DNA from: Promethearchaeota archaeon
Lineage (GTDB): Archaea > Asgardarchaeota > Lokiarchaeia > Sigyniarchaeales > Promethearchaeaceae
Length of the DNA: 64,000 nucleotides
Assembly: GCA_016933055.1 (NCBI GenBank)
Contig: JAFGBS010000014.1
Location: forward strand, 62,001-126,000
Direction: 5' to 3'
In this document: positions 42,965-52,422 of the stretch, piece after piece
Layout of the letters: every line of letters begins with the position of its first letter
How positions within the stretch are numbered: position 1 is the stretch's first letter
Notes under the pieces: generated by a model
The model's database searches: none
Told to the model about the DNA's origin: nothing
What the model saw: the letters and a program-made list of their open reading frames with translations, nothing else
Position numbers and translations under genes: made by a program

Positions 42965-45328
42965 CTATTTTTTCTTTTTAGTCATGGATCCAAATTCTGG
43001 ATTCGTAGTTGGATCTGTAACTACGACACGCGGTTTCCAACCTACTGATTTCAGAACAGGTAATACTTTATCTTTCAAACTGGTGGGAACATCCGCCTCA
43101 ACTCTTACAAATTTTGCCAGTTCTTCTGCATCAGGGAATCTGTTTCCATATTTTTCGCATATATCAATATAATGCGCAAGCTTTATGGCACGTCCTTTTA
43201 CTCCATCAGCTGGTCGTATTACCAATTTTGCAAGCATTATCATGCATTCATTCAAATCCTCGGCAGTGACCAATAGATGCTCAGGGGAGGGGGCTTCTGA
43301 AACGGTATCTCCAGTTCTTCCGTCAATAAGATCCCATTTTGAATCTAAATCGTCTCGTCCCAAATACATGCGTCGATATTCCGCAGAGTGGGGACCCACA
43401 ACAACCGGAATTGCCAACCCATTAACATGAGACGCAATCGATGCGGCTTTTTGTGACATTGCACCCCAAGCTAATCCAACTGCTCCTACACGACATAATG
43501 AATAATCTGCAATTTCTTCGAAATTTGCACGTAACGGTCTTCTGGCAAATATATTGGCTACTTTACACACGGCTCCCGTGATATGGGGATTGGATACACA
43601 ACTTCCAATATTCACTAGTCCACCCCTATCAAATGCACCCTCATATTCTTCGTATAAAGAAGAACCATTTGCGGTTTTATACCTTGCAATATCCATTGCA
43701 CCACAACCTGTAGCAACAACAATGTAACCCCTTTGTAGAAATTCTTCTGCAATAAGTGCTACTTCATTTTGTTTTGAGTGATAATTCGCGCAGCCAACGA
43801 TAGCAATGACTCCCGGAATCTCTCCCATTACTAGGGGGGCTCCTACGCTACGAATTTCAGTATCCCGCACAGGTCCACGACCCGCGCGCATCTTAAATTT
43901 CTCTGTAGCAATTCGCAATCGATCCGAGTAAACGATCATATTGAAAGGAGACAGTCCTTGAGAAATACAATCATCTTCGCAACGACCACAATTCAGACAA
44001 TCATCCGCATAGGGGGCAATTTTATCAAATTTACCTTCTTTAGCCCATGACATAATGTCTACGAGAGGTAAATTATTGGGACAATTTCGCTGACAATTTC
44101 CGCATCCAGTACATCTCATGGCATCCGCTATAATCTCTTTTTCATCAGGGAGAAATTTTAAGCTCTTTCGGGATTCATGAACGCGCAATGCTGTCTCTAC
44201 AGCAACTTTACCCACTTTCACTGGATCTAAAATCAGGACTCCAGGAACCTTGTAATCAGCCAGATCATTCACAATATCTTCCACAGGGTCATCTGTACGG
44301 TTGGGTAAACCGAACATACATTTATCATTGGTTGCAATGAACGGTGCTTTTATCTTGATGGACTCTTGATAGGTTTTTAAATTAATGCACTGTTCGTCCA
44401 CCATAATAACATCGGGAACACCCGTTCTAATGTAATTTAATTGCTTGGAAATCGTCCCCACAACTTTTGCTGAATCATAATACCGTGTGAGATCAAGAGC
44501 TGTACAACAAATTGCTCCAATATCGATTTTGTCAGAAATTCCTTTTTTTCGTGCATAATCCACTAATTCAATACAAGGACTTACATTATGACCTATAGCC
44601 AGAATGTTGGGTTTATTTCTATCAATAGTTCCCATTCCAATTTCTACCAATGGTGCATCTGTGTCTCCTTTAGGAAATCCATAGGCTGCAATTTGCACTG
44701 CATCTGAGATCTCCATCCCTACACCATCAGCTAATCCTGCAGCAAAGGATTTCACTTCATAATCAATGTATGCACCTTCTTGACCGGTGTGTCCGGCCGC
44801 AAGAACATGGGTAATTTGGTGTTGTACCCAAGCCATCGCTTCTTTTAGATCAGATAATTTTTTGGGTTTAATACCAGTGATCAATCTTGTGATGGGCATT
44901 TCAACTTCGATTTCTTTCCCAAAATCTAAGGGTACGTCCCCATATTTTTCTAAAAGATAATGTAATAAATGGTCTCCATGGGCTGAGTGACAAGATGCAC
45001 CGATGCAACACGCAATCGAAACAATTTTTGCACAGGCTCCACTGAGATCAATGCCACATGCACCTCGTCTCCCTTTAGATAAATTACATTTACCGTACGT
45101 ACACAATTCACACACATCGTTTATGGGTTCATAAAAAGGAGGATATTTTTTCATCAATCTCATAAACCAATCTCGTAAATCTGCAATACATGGTTGAGGT
45201 GTTGGTCCCATTGGTTCCCATTCGGTTTGGTCTCCCACAAGCTTACCAATCGTCATTTCAAAACCTTTAATTTTACCAAAACGACCGGAATATTGCTCTA
45301 CTGTAATTTTTGTTGAGTTTTCTGTCAT
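42965..45328 (-). CDS. cdhA: CODH/ACS complex alpha subunit (CO dehydrogenase)
   Basis: The archaeal-type carbon monoxide dehydrogenase of the acetyl-CoA decarbonylase/synthase complex (CdhA), 787 residues. N-terminal clusters (CELCTYGKC, CGIDLSGACAK, CCIGASCHSAHGDH) bind Fe-S and the C-cluster; the central region has two ferredoxin-type clusters, CTGCGNCQRNCP and CLNCGRCEDDC (~415-470), which are specific to the archaeal subunit; the remainder holds the Ni-Fe-S ligands (GCANYH, GCGAMD, GSCVSNPH). It would oxidise CO to CO2 or do the reverse in the Wood-Ljungdahl pathway. CdhB, C, D and E are not present in this window. The start is ATG 45328. Confidence 0.95.
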   Translation of the reverse strand: MTENSTKITVEQYSGRFGKIKGFEMTIGKLVGDQTEWEPMGPTPQPCIADLRDWFMRLMKKYPPFYEPINDVCELCTYGKCNLSKGRRGACGIDLSGACAKIVSIACCIGASCHSAHGDHLLHYLLEKYGDVPLDFGKEIEVEMPITRLITGIKPKKLSDLKEAMAWVQHQITHVLAAGHTGQEGAYIDYEVKSFAAGLADGVGMEISDAVQIAAYGFPKGDTDAPLVEIGMGTIDRNKPNILAIGHNVSPCIELVDYARKKGISDKIDIGAICCTALDLTRYYDSAKVVGTISKQLNYIRTGVPDVIMVDEQCINLKTYQESIKIKAPFIATNDKCMFGLPNRTDDPVEDIVNDLADYKVPGVLILDPVKVGKVAVETALRVHESRKSLKFLPDEKEIIADAMRCTGCGNCQRNCPNNLPLVDIMSWAKEGKFDKIAPYADDCLNCGRCEDDCISQGLSPFNMIVYSDRLRIATEKFKMRAGRGPVRDTEIRSVGAPLVMGEIPGVIAIVGCANYHSKQNEVALIAEEFLQRGYIVVATGCGAMDIARYKTANGSSLYEEYEGAFDRGGLVNIGSCVSNPHITGAVCKVANIFARRPLRANFEEIADYSLCRVGAVGLAWGAMSQKAASIASHVNGLAIPVVVGPHSAEYRRMYLGRDDLDSKWDLIDGRTGDTVSEAPSPEHLLVTAEDLNECMIMLAKLVIRPADGVKGRAIKLAHYIDICEKYGNRFPDAEELAKFVRVEADVPTSLKDKVLPVLKSVGWKPRVVVTDPTTNPEFGSMTKKKK

Positions 45329-45341
45329 TTATTTTACCTCA

Positions 45342-45395
45342 ATATTCGAATATGTTTTTTGAGGAAATTTCCCATTCCTTTCCCGAATATATTCG
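45342..45395. promoter_or_regulatory. two 12-bp palindromes upstream of cdhA
   Basis: ATATTCGAATAT (45342-45353) and CGAATATATTCG (45384-45395) are perfect palindromes 14 and 56 bp upstream of the cdhA ATG. A third core ATTCGAAT occurs at 45478-45485. The second also overlaps a TATA-like AATATATT, so binding there could block transcription initiation. Confidence 0.55.
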
Positions 45396-45580
45396 ATAAT
45401 TTCCCTCTACCTGATATATGAATATGATCATGTAGAAGTTAGAGAGGAGGGAATACGGTGAACTCTCGTGAGAAAATATTCGAATTTTATGATATAAAGA
45501 TAATGATGAACATTTCTCGGGATTTAGTGAATGGATTGCATTCTTAAACGAATTTAGAAGTATCGAAGAATAACAACGAT

Positions 45581-45979
45581 TTATAGCGCTTCTATAAGAG
45601 ATAACAATCCTGAAGCGATTATTAAGAACACTCCGGCAAGACCCCATGCTGAATTATAGTCTTGGAATAATCTGGGAACAACTCCAAAAATTACAGCCTC
45701 AAGTATCCCTCCAATCAGCAGTACATACCAAGTTGCTTTGATAAACCAACGAGGACCGAATACTTCAATAGATCCAAGAATGGTGATACAAATCAACATA
45801 CCAAAAATAGGTAATATTACAGTTTGCACAGGATTTGGTGTTCCCAACCTAAAACTTTCAACCATCATCATAATGTGGAATACAATTGCTGTTATAGAAC
45901 CTAGTGCAGCAAAAATCTTTGTTAATTTTGCATATTTGAACTTCCAGTGATCAAATGGTTTTTTTCTCTCTTTTGGCAT
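45581..45979 (-). CDS. four-helix membrane protein, 132 aa
   Basis: A small integral membrane protein with four hydrophobic segments (~17-38, 46-66, 78-98 and 110-130) and a basic N-terminus (MPKERKKPFDHWKFKYAK). I recognise no family. It lies 25 bp downstream of a glycosyltransferase gene on the same strand and may be its partner. The 252 bp between it and cdhA hold only the cdhA control region. Confidence 0.7.
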   Translation of the reverse strand: MPKERKKPFDHWKFKYAKLTKIFAALGSITAIVFHIMMMVESFRLGTPNPVQTVILPIFGMLICITILGSIEVFGPRWFIKATWYVLLIGGILEAVIFGVVPRLFQDYNSAWGLAGVFLIIASGLLSLIEAL

Positions 45980-46004
45980 ATTTATCTTTCACTTGTTTAA
46001 TAGT

Positions 46005-47204
46005 TCATAAAAAATCCATAAAAAGATTTACAAGAGTATCTATATAATGCTTAGGATTTAACTTCGAAATGAAGCAAAAGTCCTTTTTCTTCTTTGTACT
46101 TAATTTTACGGTTTTATAAAAATTGTATATTAAATTGCATGTAGTCTCAAAATCGGAGTAGTTAATCAGTTCCAATTTGTCAAAATGAAGTATTGATTCT
46201 AACACTTCTTTTGCCCCAATAAATCCATCTTTATCTAAAAATATCGCACAATTTGCAGCTGCTGCTTCTATGATAGTGATCCCAAATGGTTCATAGGAGG
46301 AAGTATGAAGGTAAATCGAACTCTTTTTAAGATGGTGTATCATTTGCTCAAGTGAAGTTCGTCCCAAAATTCGAATATATCGGTTTAATTTGTATCCATC
46401 TATGGATTGAATCAATTCTTGGTAATAATGTTTATCCAACGACTCCCCTATAAGTGTATAGGAAAAATTAACGCATCTCTTTTTAAGTTCATTTAGAATG
46501 GGTAAAATTCGCAAGATTTTTTTTTCTGGTACGATTCGGGAAATAGTGATTAGACGAATTTCTTCAGATTCTACCTGGTTTTCATTTATTTCAATTTCAT
46601 TCAGAAGTTGGATAAATGATTTCGTTAGGGGGGGATAGAGAGTTTGCACTTTTTTTGCACTATGAGCTAAACACCACTCTAGATCAAATCTTGATAGTGT
46701 GATGATTAAATTAGAGTAGTTGATAATACGTAATTCCTTTTTCTGGATCTTTTCATAATCATCAAAAGATAAGAAATATTCTTCGTAAAAGGAAAATATT
46801 CGGAAGAATTGAGAAATCAGCTGAATATTCAATTTCTCTTTAAGGAAGATAGCTAAATCAAAAGTATGCCAATCTATAGCAACAATCAAATTTGGATTAA
46901 AATTCTGTAATTGATTCAGTTGTTTTATTGCTTCTTTTTGAAATCCATCCCAATCACATGAAGGACCGAGATTTTTCTTGGTTTCGATTGGGATCGTAAT
47001 TACGGTGAGTAGTCCCAGGTCTATCCAGTGTAGTACTTCATTATCCGAGTCATATCCAAAGAGTGTGTTAGTAGGACAAAGAACCATTATATTGAATCCT
47101 TTTTCAAGTAATCCAAAAACTTGGATTCGTGATAAAGTACCATTCCCAGAAAAAATTGGTTGCAGAAAATCAAAAGTGAGATATATGATCCTTTCTCGGT
47201 TCAT
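46005..47204 (-). CDS. GT4-family glycosyltransferase
   Basis: A retaining GT-B glycosyltransferase of 399 residues. The N-terminal half has IYLTFDF and SGNGTLSR (acceptor side); the C-terminal half has the sugar-nucleotide site: RLITISRIVPEKK, LIGES, the ILGRTSLEQMIHHLKKSSIYLHTSSYEPFGITIIEA motif (EPFG with the EX7E pair). The product may be a cell-surface glycan, lipid or N-glycan intermediate; the sugar cannot be told. The start is ATG 47204; the next gene upstream diverges. Confidence 0.88.
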   Translation of the reverse strand: MNRERIIYLTFDFLQPIFSGNGTLSRIQVFGLLEKGFNIMVLCPTNTLFGYDSDNEVLHWIDLGLLTVITIPIETKKNLGPSCDWDGFQKEAIKQLNQLQNFNPNLIVAIDWHTFDLAIFLKEKLNIQLISQFFRIFSFYEEYFLSFDDYEKIQKKELRIINYSNLIITLSRFDLEWCLAHSAKKVQTLYPPLTKSFIQLLNEIEINENQVESEEIRLITISRIVPEKKILRILPILNELKKRCVNFSYTLIGESLDKHYYQELIQSIDGYKLNRYIRILGRTSLEQMIHHLKKSSIYLHTSSYEPFGITIIEAAAANCAIFLDKDGFIGAKEVLESILHFDKLELINYSDFETTCNLIYNFYKTVKLSTKKKKDFCFISKLNPKHYIDTLVNLFMDFL

Positions 47205-47299
47205 CTCAATTTATCACTTTTATTTTTATGATTTTGGTACTCATATACTTTGAGTTAAGAAGATATTTCGTTTAATTCATTTGAAATGTAACAAACAGT

Positions 47300-47309
47300 T
47301 TTAATATAT
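47300..47309 (+). promoter_or_regulatory. TATA box of the Mrp operon
   Basis: TTTAATATAT lies about 45 nt before the ATG at 47352; a GGAGA (47336-47340) sits 11 nt before that start. This is a plausible promoter and ribosome-binding site pair. Confidence 0.45.
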
Positions 47310-47351
47310 AGCATCAATTGTTCTCGAATGTAGTAGGAGATTTAATGAAAA

Positions 47352-48185
47352 ATGTCAGATCATTTAGATAAAAAAGAACAAATGCAACAAAGGCATGAAA
47401 TAATTAAAGAGCGATTGCAAAAAATTAAGTATAAAGTCGTAATAATGAGTGGGAAAGGTGGGGTTGGAAAAACAACGGTAGCGGTAAATTTAGCTATTAA
47501 ACTCGCTGCGTTAGGCAAAACAGTCGGTATTCTCGATGTCGATATAACTGGTCCAAACGTTCCGCTTATGCTAAATATGGAAGGAATGCGGCCCGAAATA
47601 AACACCGATACAAAAACCTTTCGACCGGTTATTGGTCCGATGAATTTACGAGTGATGAGTATGGCTTTCTTGCTAGAATCGAATGAGACTCCGGTGATAT
47701 GGAGGGGTCCAATGAAAATGGGTGCTATTCGACAATTTCTAGCGGAAGCAGAATGGGGAGAATTGGATTATCTTGTATTCGATCTACCACCCGGTACCAG
47801 TGATGAAACATTAGATATAATGCAACTTATTGAGGGTGCAGGAATCGTGGTAGTAACTACCCCTCAAGATGTAGCATTACTCGACTCACGAAAAACCGTA
47901 AATATGGCTAAAACGATGGGTCGTCACATGCTGGGTATAGTAGAAAATATGGCGGGATATGTCTGTCCACATTGTGGGGAGAGTGTCAACATCTTCGGTA
48001 TTGGTGGCGGGGAAAAAGCAGCAGAAGCATTAAAGGTTCCATTTTTAGGCCGAATTCCGTTTGAAGTTGATGTTCGTATCCATAGTGATGAGGGATTACC
48101 TTTTATTATCGAAAATCCGAACTCTCCCAGTGCGCTAGCGTTTGAAAAGATAGTAAAAAAAGTCCAAAATGTAATGGAATCCTAA
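47352..48185 (+). CDS. Mrp/NBP35-type Fe-S cluster carrier ATPase
   Basis: A P-loop ATPase of the Mrp/NBP35/ApbC family that transfers Fe-S clusters to client enzymes. The 277 residues contain the deviant Walker A SGKGGVGKTT (~35-44), GILDVDITGPNVP, DYLVFDLPPGTSDE and the CPHC motif (~205-208) that holds the bridging cluster at the dimer interface. Many Fe-S enzymes sit nearby (CdhA, AOR), which are natural clients. It precedes the enoyl-CoA hydratase-like gene by 31-39 bp. Confidence 0.93.
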   Translation: MSDHLDKKEQMQQRHEIIKERLQKIKYKVVIMSGKGGVGKTTVAVNLAIKLAALGKTVGILDVDITGPNVPLMLNMEGMRPEINTDTKTFRPVIGPMNLRVMSMAFLLESNETPVIWRGPMKMGAIRQFLAEAEWGELDYLVFDLPPGTSDETLDIMQLIEGAGIVVVTTPQDVALLDSRKTVNMAKTMGRHMLGIVENMAGYVCPHCGESVNIFGIGGGEKAAEALKVPFLGRIPFEVDVRIHSDEGLPFIIENPNSPSALAFEKIVKKVQNVMES

Positions 48186-48224
48186 AACAATTATTTTTTA
48201 TTTTCCAGAGGTTAATTGGTATGT

Positions 48225-49049
48225 ATGCAAGACACAGAAGAACGATCCGCATCTGATATGGTTTTATATGAGGAAAAAGGAAAAATTGCCTATCTTACCT
48301 TTAATCGTCCCGAAAAATTAAATGCTATGAATATTCCGTGCTTAAAACGGATACTGGATTTAGTCCAGCACGTCGATTCAAATTCCAATATAAAAGTACT
48401 TGTTATAAACTCAATAGGGCGAATGTTTAGCGCTGGTTATGATTTGAGTATCTTTAAAATGCCGATATCTCAAGAGGATATATCCAATTTCCTCGAAATC
48501 GCAGCAACTATTTCAAAATCTATACGTATGATTAAAAAACCTGTGATTGCTGAAATTCAGGGAAATGCTATCGGATTCGGATGTATAACTGCATTTGCAG
48601 CAGATTTTAGGTTCGTTGCGAATACCGATCCAGAGGGAAAACAGCCCTATTTTTACTTACCCGAATTGGGAATCGGCATTACTCCCGCTTCAGGTCCTAC
48701 TACCCTCCCGTTGATTTTACTAGGGGGGCATCATGCAAAAGAGATGTTACTTGGGGATAGGAGAATTGCAGTTTCGGAGATGGATAAATGGGGTGCTGTA
48801 ACTCAAATCTGCGAACCAGAGGATTTAAAGAAACAAGTGAAGAAATTTGCTCGTAATTTAGCGGAAAAAGATACAACCTTGTTGTTTTCCACAAAAACTG
48901 CATTAACCATCATGGAAAAACGATTTTTAGATGATTGTTATAATTTAGAGCGAGATCTTGCAATACATTGGGCAAAAAATTTAGTGACTAAAGATACAAG
49001 TGAATTGGATGGTTTTCTAGAGAATATGTGGAAAAAATATGGAAAATAA
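48225..49049 (+). CDS. enoyl-CoA hydratase/isomerase family protein
   Basis: A crotonase-fold protein of 274 residues: NRPEKLNAMN (~26-35), FSAGYDLS with the oxyanion-hole Gly-Tyr, GNAIGFGCITAFAADFRF (second oxyanion loop) and LPELGIGITPASGPTTLPLILLGG with a Glu at the position of the second catalytic acid. At the first acid site (usually E in GGGxE) there is Gly-Cys-Ile-Thr, so it may be an isomerase or hydrolase rather than a hydratase. The start is taken as ATG 48225; TTG 48216 is also possible. Confidence 0.85.
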   Translation: MQDTEERSASDMVLYEEKGKIAYLTFNRPEKLNAMNIPCLKRILDLVQHVDSNSNIKVLVINSIGRMFSAGYDLSIFKMPISQEDISNFLEIAATISKSIRMIKKPVIAEIQGNAIGFGCITAFAADFRFVANTDPEGKQPYFYLPELGIGITPASGPTTLPLILLGGHHAKEMLLGDRRIAVSEMDKWGAVTQICEPEDLKKQVKKFARNLAEKDTTLLFSTKTALTIMEKRFLDDCYNLERDLAIHWAKNLVTKDTSELDGFLENMWKKYGK

Positions 49050-49056
49050 TTGAGAT

Positions 49057-50766
49057 TTAATCCCAAATTTCCTCCAATTCTTTTTTAGTTATATCCCATT
49101 TACGATCTTCAATTTCCTCAAGTTTTTCCTCTAACATGAACTTTGGAAGCGTATCCGTGGCTTTTAATCCTGCGCGACTGTTAAATTCACGTTCCATCTT
49201 AATTCCATCAACCGCCCATTGTATCCAATCTTCGGCAGTTCTGTTCCAACCATATCGTGCATTAAATAATTTCGCCCATTTCTGCGTACTATCATAATCA
49301 GGTCCCACAAAATAGCAACATCCTGTGGAATCGGCAATATAGATGAATATTTGGAGTTCTTTCGATATCATAACTTTATTCTTACGTTCATACACTTCTC
49401 CATAATCTTTATCAGAATATGCTTTTCTACCATGAATTGCCGGACCTGCAGTATGGTCAGCACCCATCGCAGAAGTGACGAAGGTTACTCCCATACCCTT
49501 AAACGAGCGAGGTTCGTAAGCCGGAAATCCTTGCCTTTTTACATGGGGAATCCGTTCTATTCCCATTTTCTTACCAAGCTTATAACAGCCCAATCCCAGT
49601 AATAGACTATCAGGATTACCCTTAGAAAAACCTTTCAATAAATCAACAACCCCTTTTCTGTCACCCCATTTCAATTTACCCGCTTCCATTAGCACGGCAA
49701 GACAATTTCCCGTTTCAATCGTATCTAACCCATTATCATCACAGTAATGATCTATCCATCCCAAAGTCTCTATGTCATCAATCATAAGGTTGGATCCATT
49801 CATGATCATAGTCTCATATTCCAAACTAGAAGTCAGATGTTCATCGTTTGCTGTTCGTAAGATGTTTGAACAACGTATTGCACACCCCGGACTACAAGCA
49901 ACACCCTTTTTCCCATTATTTTTTGTAACAAAAGCATCCAACGCATCTGCATTTATATTTTCTACACCTCTAAATGACCCTCTTCGAAAGTTCTGAGTAG
50001 GTAAAGCATGGAGATGATTGACAGTATCAATGCCAATTGAAGTACCGTATTTTCTAAATACCTCTTTGGTTTCATTTAACGTTTTAAACCAATCCCGAGC
50101 AATGGAATAAAACTCCTCCTTATTTTTGTAAATCAACATTGATTTTGCAGGCGGATATACTACAATAGCTTTGATTTTTTTAGAGCCCATGACAGCGCCC
50201 AACCCCCCACGTCCCATGTGACGGGAGGGAAACCCCTCCATATCCATTGCGGCTATTGAGGAATTTATACATTGCTTTTCTCCTGCAAGCCCGATAGACA
50301 GAATTCCAACAGTATCACCATATTTTTCTTTCAACATATTCATTAACGGGTAATTATTAATTCCTACGAAATTAGTTCCGTCTTCTAAAGTAATTTCTCC
50401 TTCTTTTATCACTACTATCACCCAAGTCTCCGAAATCCCCTCAAATACTATTCCGCGAAAATCTTGACGGGATAATAACGCGGGAGCTTTGCCACCTGAA
50501 TTAGATTCTTTTATTCCTAAAGTCATTGGGCTTTTTGCACCCACAGAAATTCTCCCGCTGTTGGGGGCGGGAGTTCCTCCGATGAAACCACAAGCAAAAA
50601 TGAGCTTATTTTCGGGACCTAACGGATCACACAAGGGGTCTACCTCGTTGGAAATGATCTTGGAAGATAAACTTCTTCCCGCATACATTTCGTACGGATG
50701 TTTTGAAGTGATATCTTCTTTTGTAATTGTGTGTGATTGTAAATTGATTCGTGCAAGTATTGGCAT
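49057..50766 (-). CDS. aor: tungsten-dependent aldehyde:ferredoxin oxidoreductase
   Basis: AOR oxidises aldehydes to acids with ferredoxin as acceptor, using a bis-tungstopterin. The 569-residue protein has the N-terminal pterin-binding domain (GRSLSSKIISNEVDPLCDPLGPENKLIFACGFIGGT), the GRGGLGAVMGSKKIKAIVV segment, cluster ligands CSPGCAIRC (~298-306) and a later DSTGCCYF. These cluster Cys spacings (Cx3Cx3C) vary from the classic Cx2Cx3C. It is close to full length (family ~600-610). The pterin-synthesis genes at 9.5-11.1 kb and the Mrp carrier at 47.4 kb could serve it. Confidence 0.93.
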   Translation of the reverse strand: MPILARINLQSHTITKEDITSKHPYEMYAGRSLSSKIISNEVDPLCDPLGPENKLIFACGFIGGTPAPNSGRISVGAKSPMTLGIKESNSGGKAPALLSRQDFRGIVFEGISETWVIVVIKEGEITLEDGTNFVGINNYPLMNMLKEKYGDTVGILSIGLAGEKQCINSSIAAMDMEGFPSRHMGRGGLGAVMGSKKIKAIVVYPPAKSMLIYKNKEEFYSIARDWFKTLNETKEVFRKYGTSIGIDTVNHLHALPTQNFRRGSFRGVENINADALDAFVTKNNGKKGVACSPGCAIRCSNILRTANDEHLTSSLEYETMIMNGSNLMIDDIETLGWIDHYCDDNGLDTIETGNCLAVLMEAGKLKWGDRKGVVDLLKGFSKGNPDSLLLGLGCYKLGKKMGIERIPHVKRQGFPAYEPRSFKGMGVTFVTSAMGADHTAGPAIHGRKAYSDKDYGEVYERKNKVMISKELQIFIYIADSTGCCYFVGPDYDSTQKWAKLFNARYGWNRTAEDWIQWAVDGIKMEREFNSRAGLKATDTLPKFMLEEKLEEIEDRKWDITKKELEEIWD

Positions 50767-50845
50767 AAATTCTTCAAGCTAAAATACTTGCATTCTGTAA
50801 AATTCTTTTCGCTCTTGAGCTGTTAAACGAGTGTCTGATCTGGAG

Positions 50846-50853
50846 TTTATATA
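50846..50853 (+). promoter_or_regulatory. TATA box upstream of the GPH transporter gene
   Basis: TTTATATA lies about 52 nt before the ATG at 50898 in the 131-bp region between this gene and the divergently transcribed aor. Confidence 0.45.
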
Positions 50854-50897
50854 TTTTGTTAAGCTTTATCAAGTTTCAAATCGGATAGACTAGTATT

Positions 50898-52379
50898 ATG
50901 GAAAAATTCACATATGGAGATTTGAAGCGAAAACCCGAAGGAACCGCGGGATTACGTGTCTTATTCTCAGTCGGTGAAATAAGTGATATAATCGCTTATC
51001 AAGGCTTCACATTTTTGATTTTTACATTCTACAGTGCCGTTATGCGTGTTAATATTAATGCTATAACCGTTGTTTATATTATCTGGACACTTTGGAATAG
51101 CCTTAATGACGTCATTTTCGGAACCATTAGTGATCGTTCCAGATTTAAGAAATTTCTAGGTGGAGGACGACGGGGACCCTATATGAGAATGATGGTGTTA
51201 CCGCTCGCATTAATTATGGTTTTACTATTTCTTTCTCCAATTGAGGGTGTTGGAGAGGGTGCTGGAGAGACAGGTTTACTATTATTCAAAATTGGGAACA
51301 TTCCATTCACTGTGCAATCAATATATATGTTAATCGTTATGATCTTTTTCGATACAATTTATACGATCTATAGCATAAATCATACATCACTCTACCCAGA
51401 AATGTTTTTAACACATAAGGCACGAGAAAAAGCAGGAGCTATGCGTCGAGTAATGATGGTTTTTGGATTATTAGTAGCATTTGCTGTTCCAACTTTTATC
51501 GTAGATGTATACATTCCTGGCGATCCAGAATCTCCGAGCTTAGCCGAGTCTTTACTCCAATACCGAATAGCGGGAATAATTTTTTGTGTCTTAATCTTCA
51601 TTACTGGAATTATCCACGTGATTTGGGGTATTCGAGAGCCACCTTATGACGAGATGCAAAAGAAAACTAATTTAAGCTGGAAAGATTCGTTCAAGCACAC
51701 GATAAAAAATAAAAATTTTATGATATTCATTTTATGCAGTTCAATGAATTGGTTTGTCTTTGGACTTGTCCCAATGATCTTCCCTGCTTATGGACAAATA
51801 GTAATTGGAGAGCCAGATGCATTTAAGGTTACAATTATATTACTTGTCCTCTTTATATCTAGCATACCAGGAGTTTATTTCTGGGCTTGGTTAGATAAAA
51901 AGTTAGGAAGTAAAGAGGCTTTTTTGGTTAATATGATTTCGTGGGCTTTATGCTTCATCCCATTATTCTTCTTAACTGACTATCTTAGCGTTCTAATCGT
52001 ATTTGTAGCGATGGGCTTTGTTTTTGGGGGGCCACCTTACTTTATCGATCGTAATATTTCTAATATCGCTGATGAGGATGAGCTAAGAACCGGACAACGC
52101 AGAGAAGCTTCATTTTATGGAGTGCATGCTTTTATAATCCGTCTAGCAACAATTTTGAATATCATATCTATCAATATTATATTCACATTTAATGGATGGG
52201 GTGATTTAGTTGAAGCTGCTCAAGGAGCGAGTTCAGGGGGGATTCAACTGTTGATGTCCGCATTTCCCCTTGGCGCGATGATAATAGGCATAATTTTTCT
52301 GTTGCTTTACAAGATTGGTAAGAAAGAAGCAGATGAATTGCAAGTTAAAATGAGAGAGTTACACTCTTTGGAAGAATAA
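50898..52379 (+). CDS. GPH-family sugar:cation symporter (MelB-like)
   Basis: A twelve-helix MFS transporter of 493 residues of the glycoside-pentoside-hexuronide:cation group. The first repeat has the family's LWNSLNDVIFGTISDRSRFKKFLGGGRRGPYM (the loop after TM2 with the D-x5-R pattern), and the second has PGVYFWAWLDKKLGSKEAF. It is 43 bp before the Gfo/Idh/MocA gene on the same strand, which suggests uptake of the sugar or polyol oxidised by that enzyme. Confidence 0.88.
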   Translation: MEKFTYGDLKRKPEGTAGLRVLFSVGEISDIIAYQGFTFLIFTFYSAVMRVNINAITVVYIIWTLWNSLNDVIFGTISDRSRFKKFLGGGRRGPYMRMMVLPLALIMVLLFLSPIEGVGEGAGETGLLLFKIGNIPFTVQSIYMLIVMIFFDTIYTIYSINHTSLYPEMFLTHKAREKAGAMRRVMMVFGLLVAFAVPTFIVDVYIPGDPESPSLAESLLQYRIAGIIFCVLIFITGIIHVIWGIREPPYDEMQKKTNLSWKDSFKHTIKNKNFMIFILCSSMNWFVFGLVPMIFPAYGQIVIGEPDAFKVTIILLVLFISSIPGVYFWAWLDKKLGSKEAFLVNMISWALCFIPLFFLTDYLSVLIVFVAMGFVFGGPPYFIDRNISNIADEDELRTGQRREASFYGVHAFIIRLATILNIISINIIFTFNGWGDLVEAAQGASSGGIQLLMSAFPLGAMIIGIIFLLLYKIGKKEADELQVKMRELHSLEE

Positions 52380-52422
52380 TTTTCCTATATTTTTTTTATT
52401 TATCAATCAAACAAGATTCAAA

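Noticed and set aside
45339..45647. Open frame of 102 codons upstream of cdhA, minus strand
   Set aside because: It overlaps the four-helix membrane protein and the palindromic cdhA control region; the composition is Ser/Ile-rich without motifs, and no ribosome-binding site is seen.
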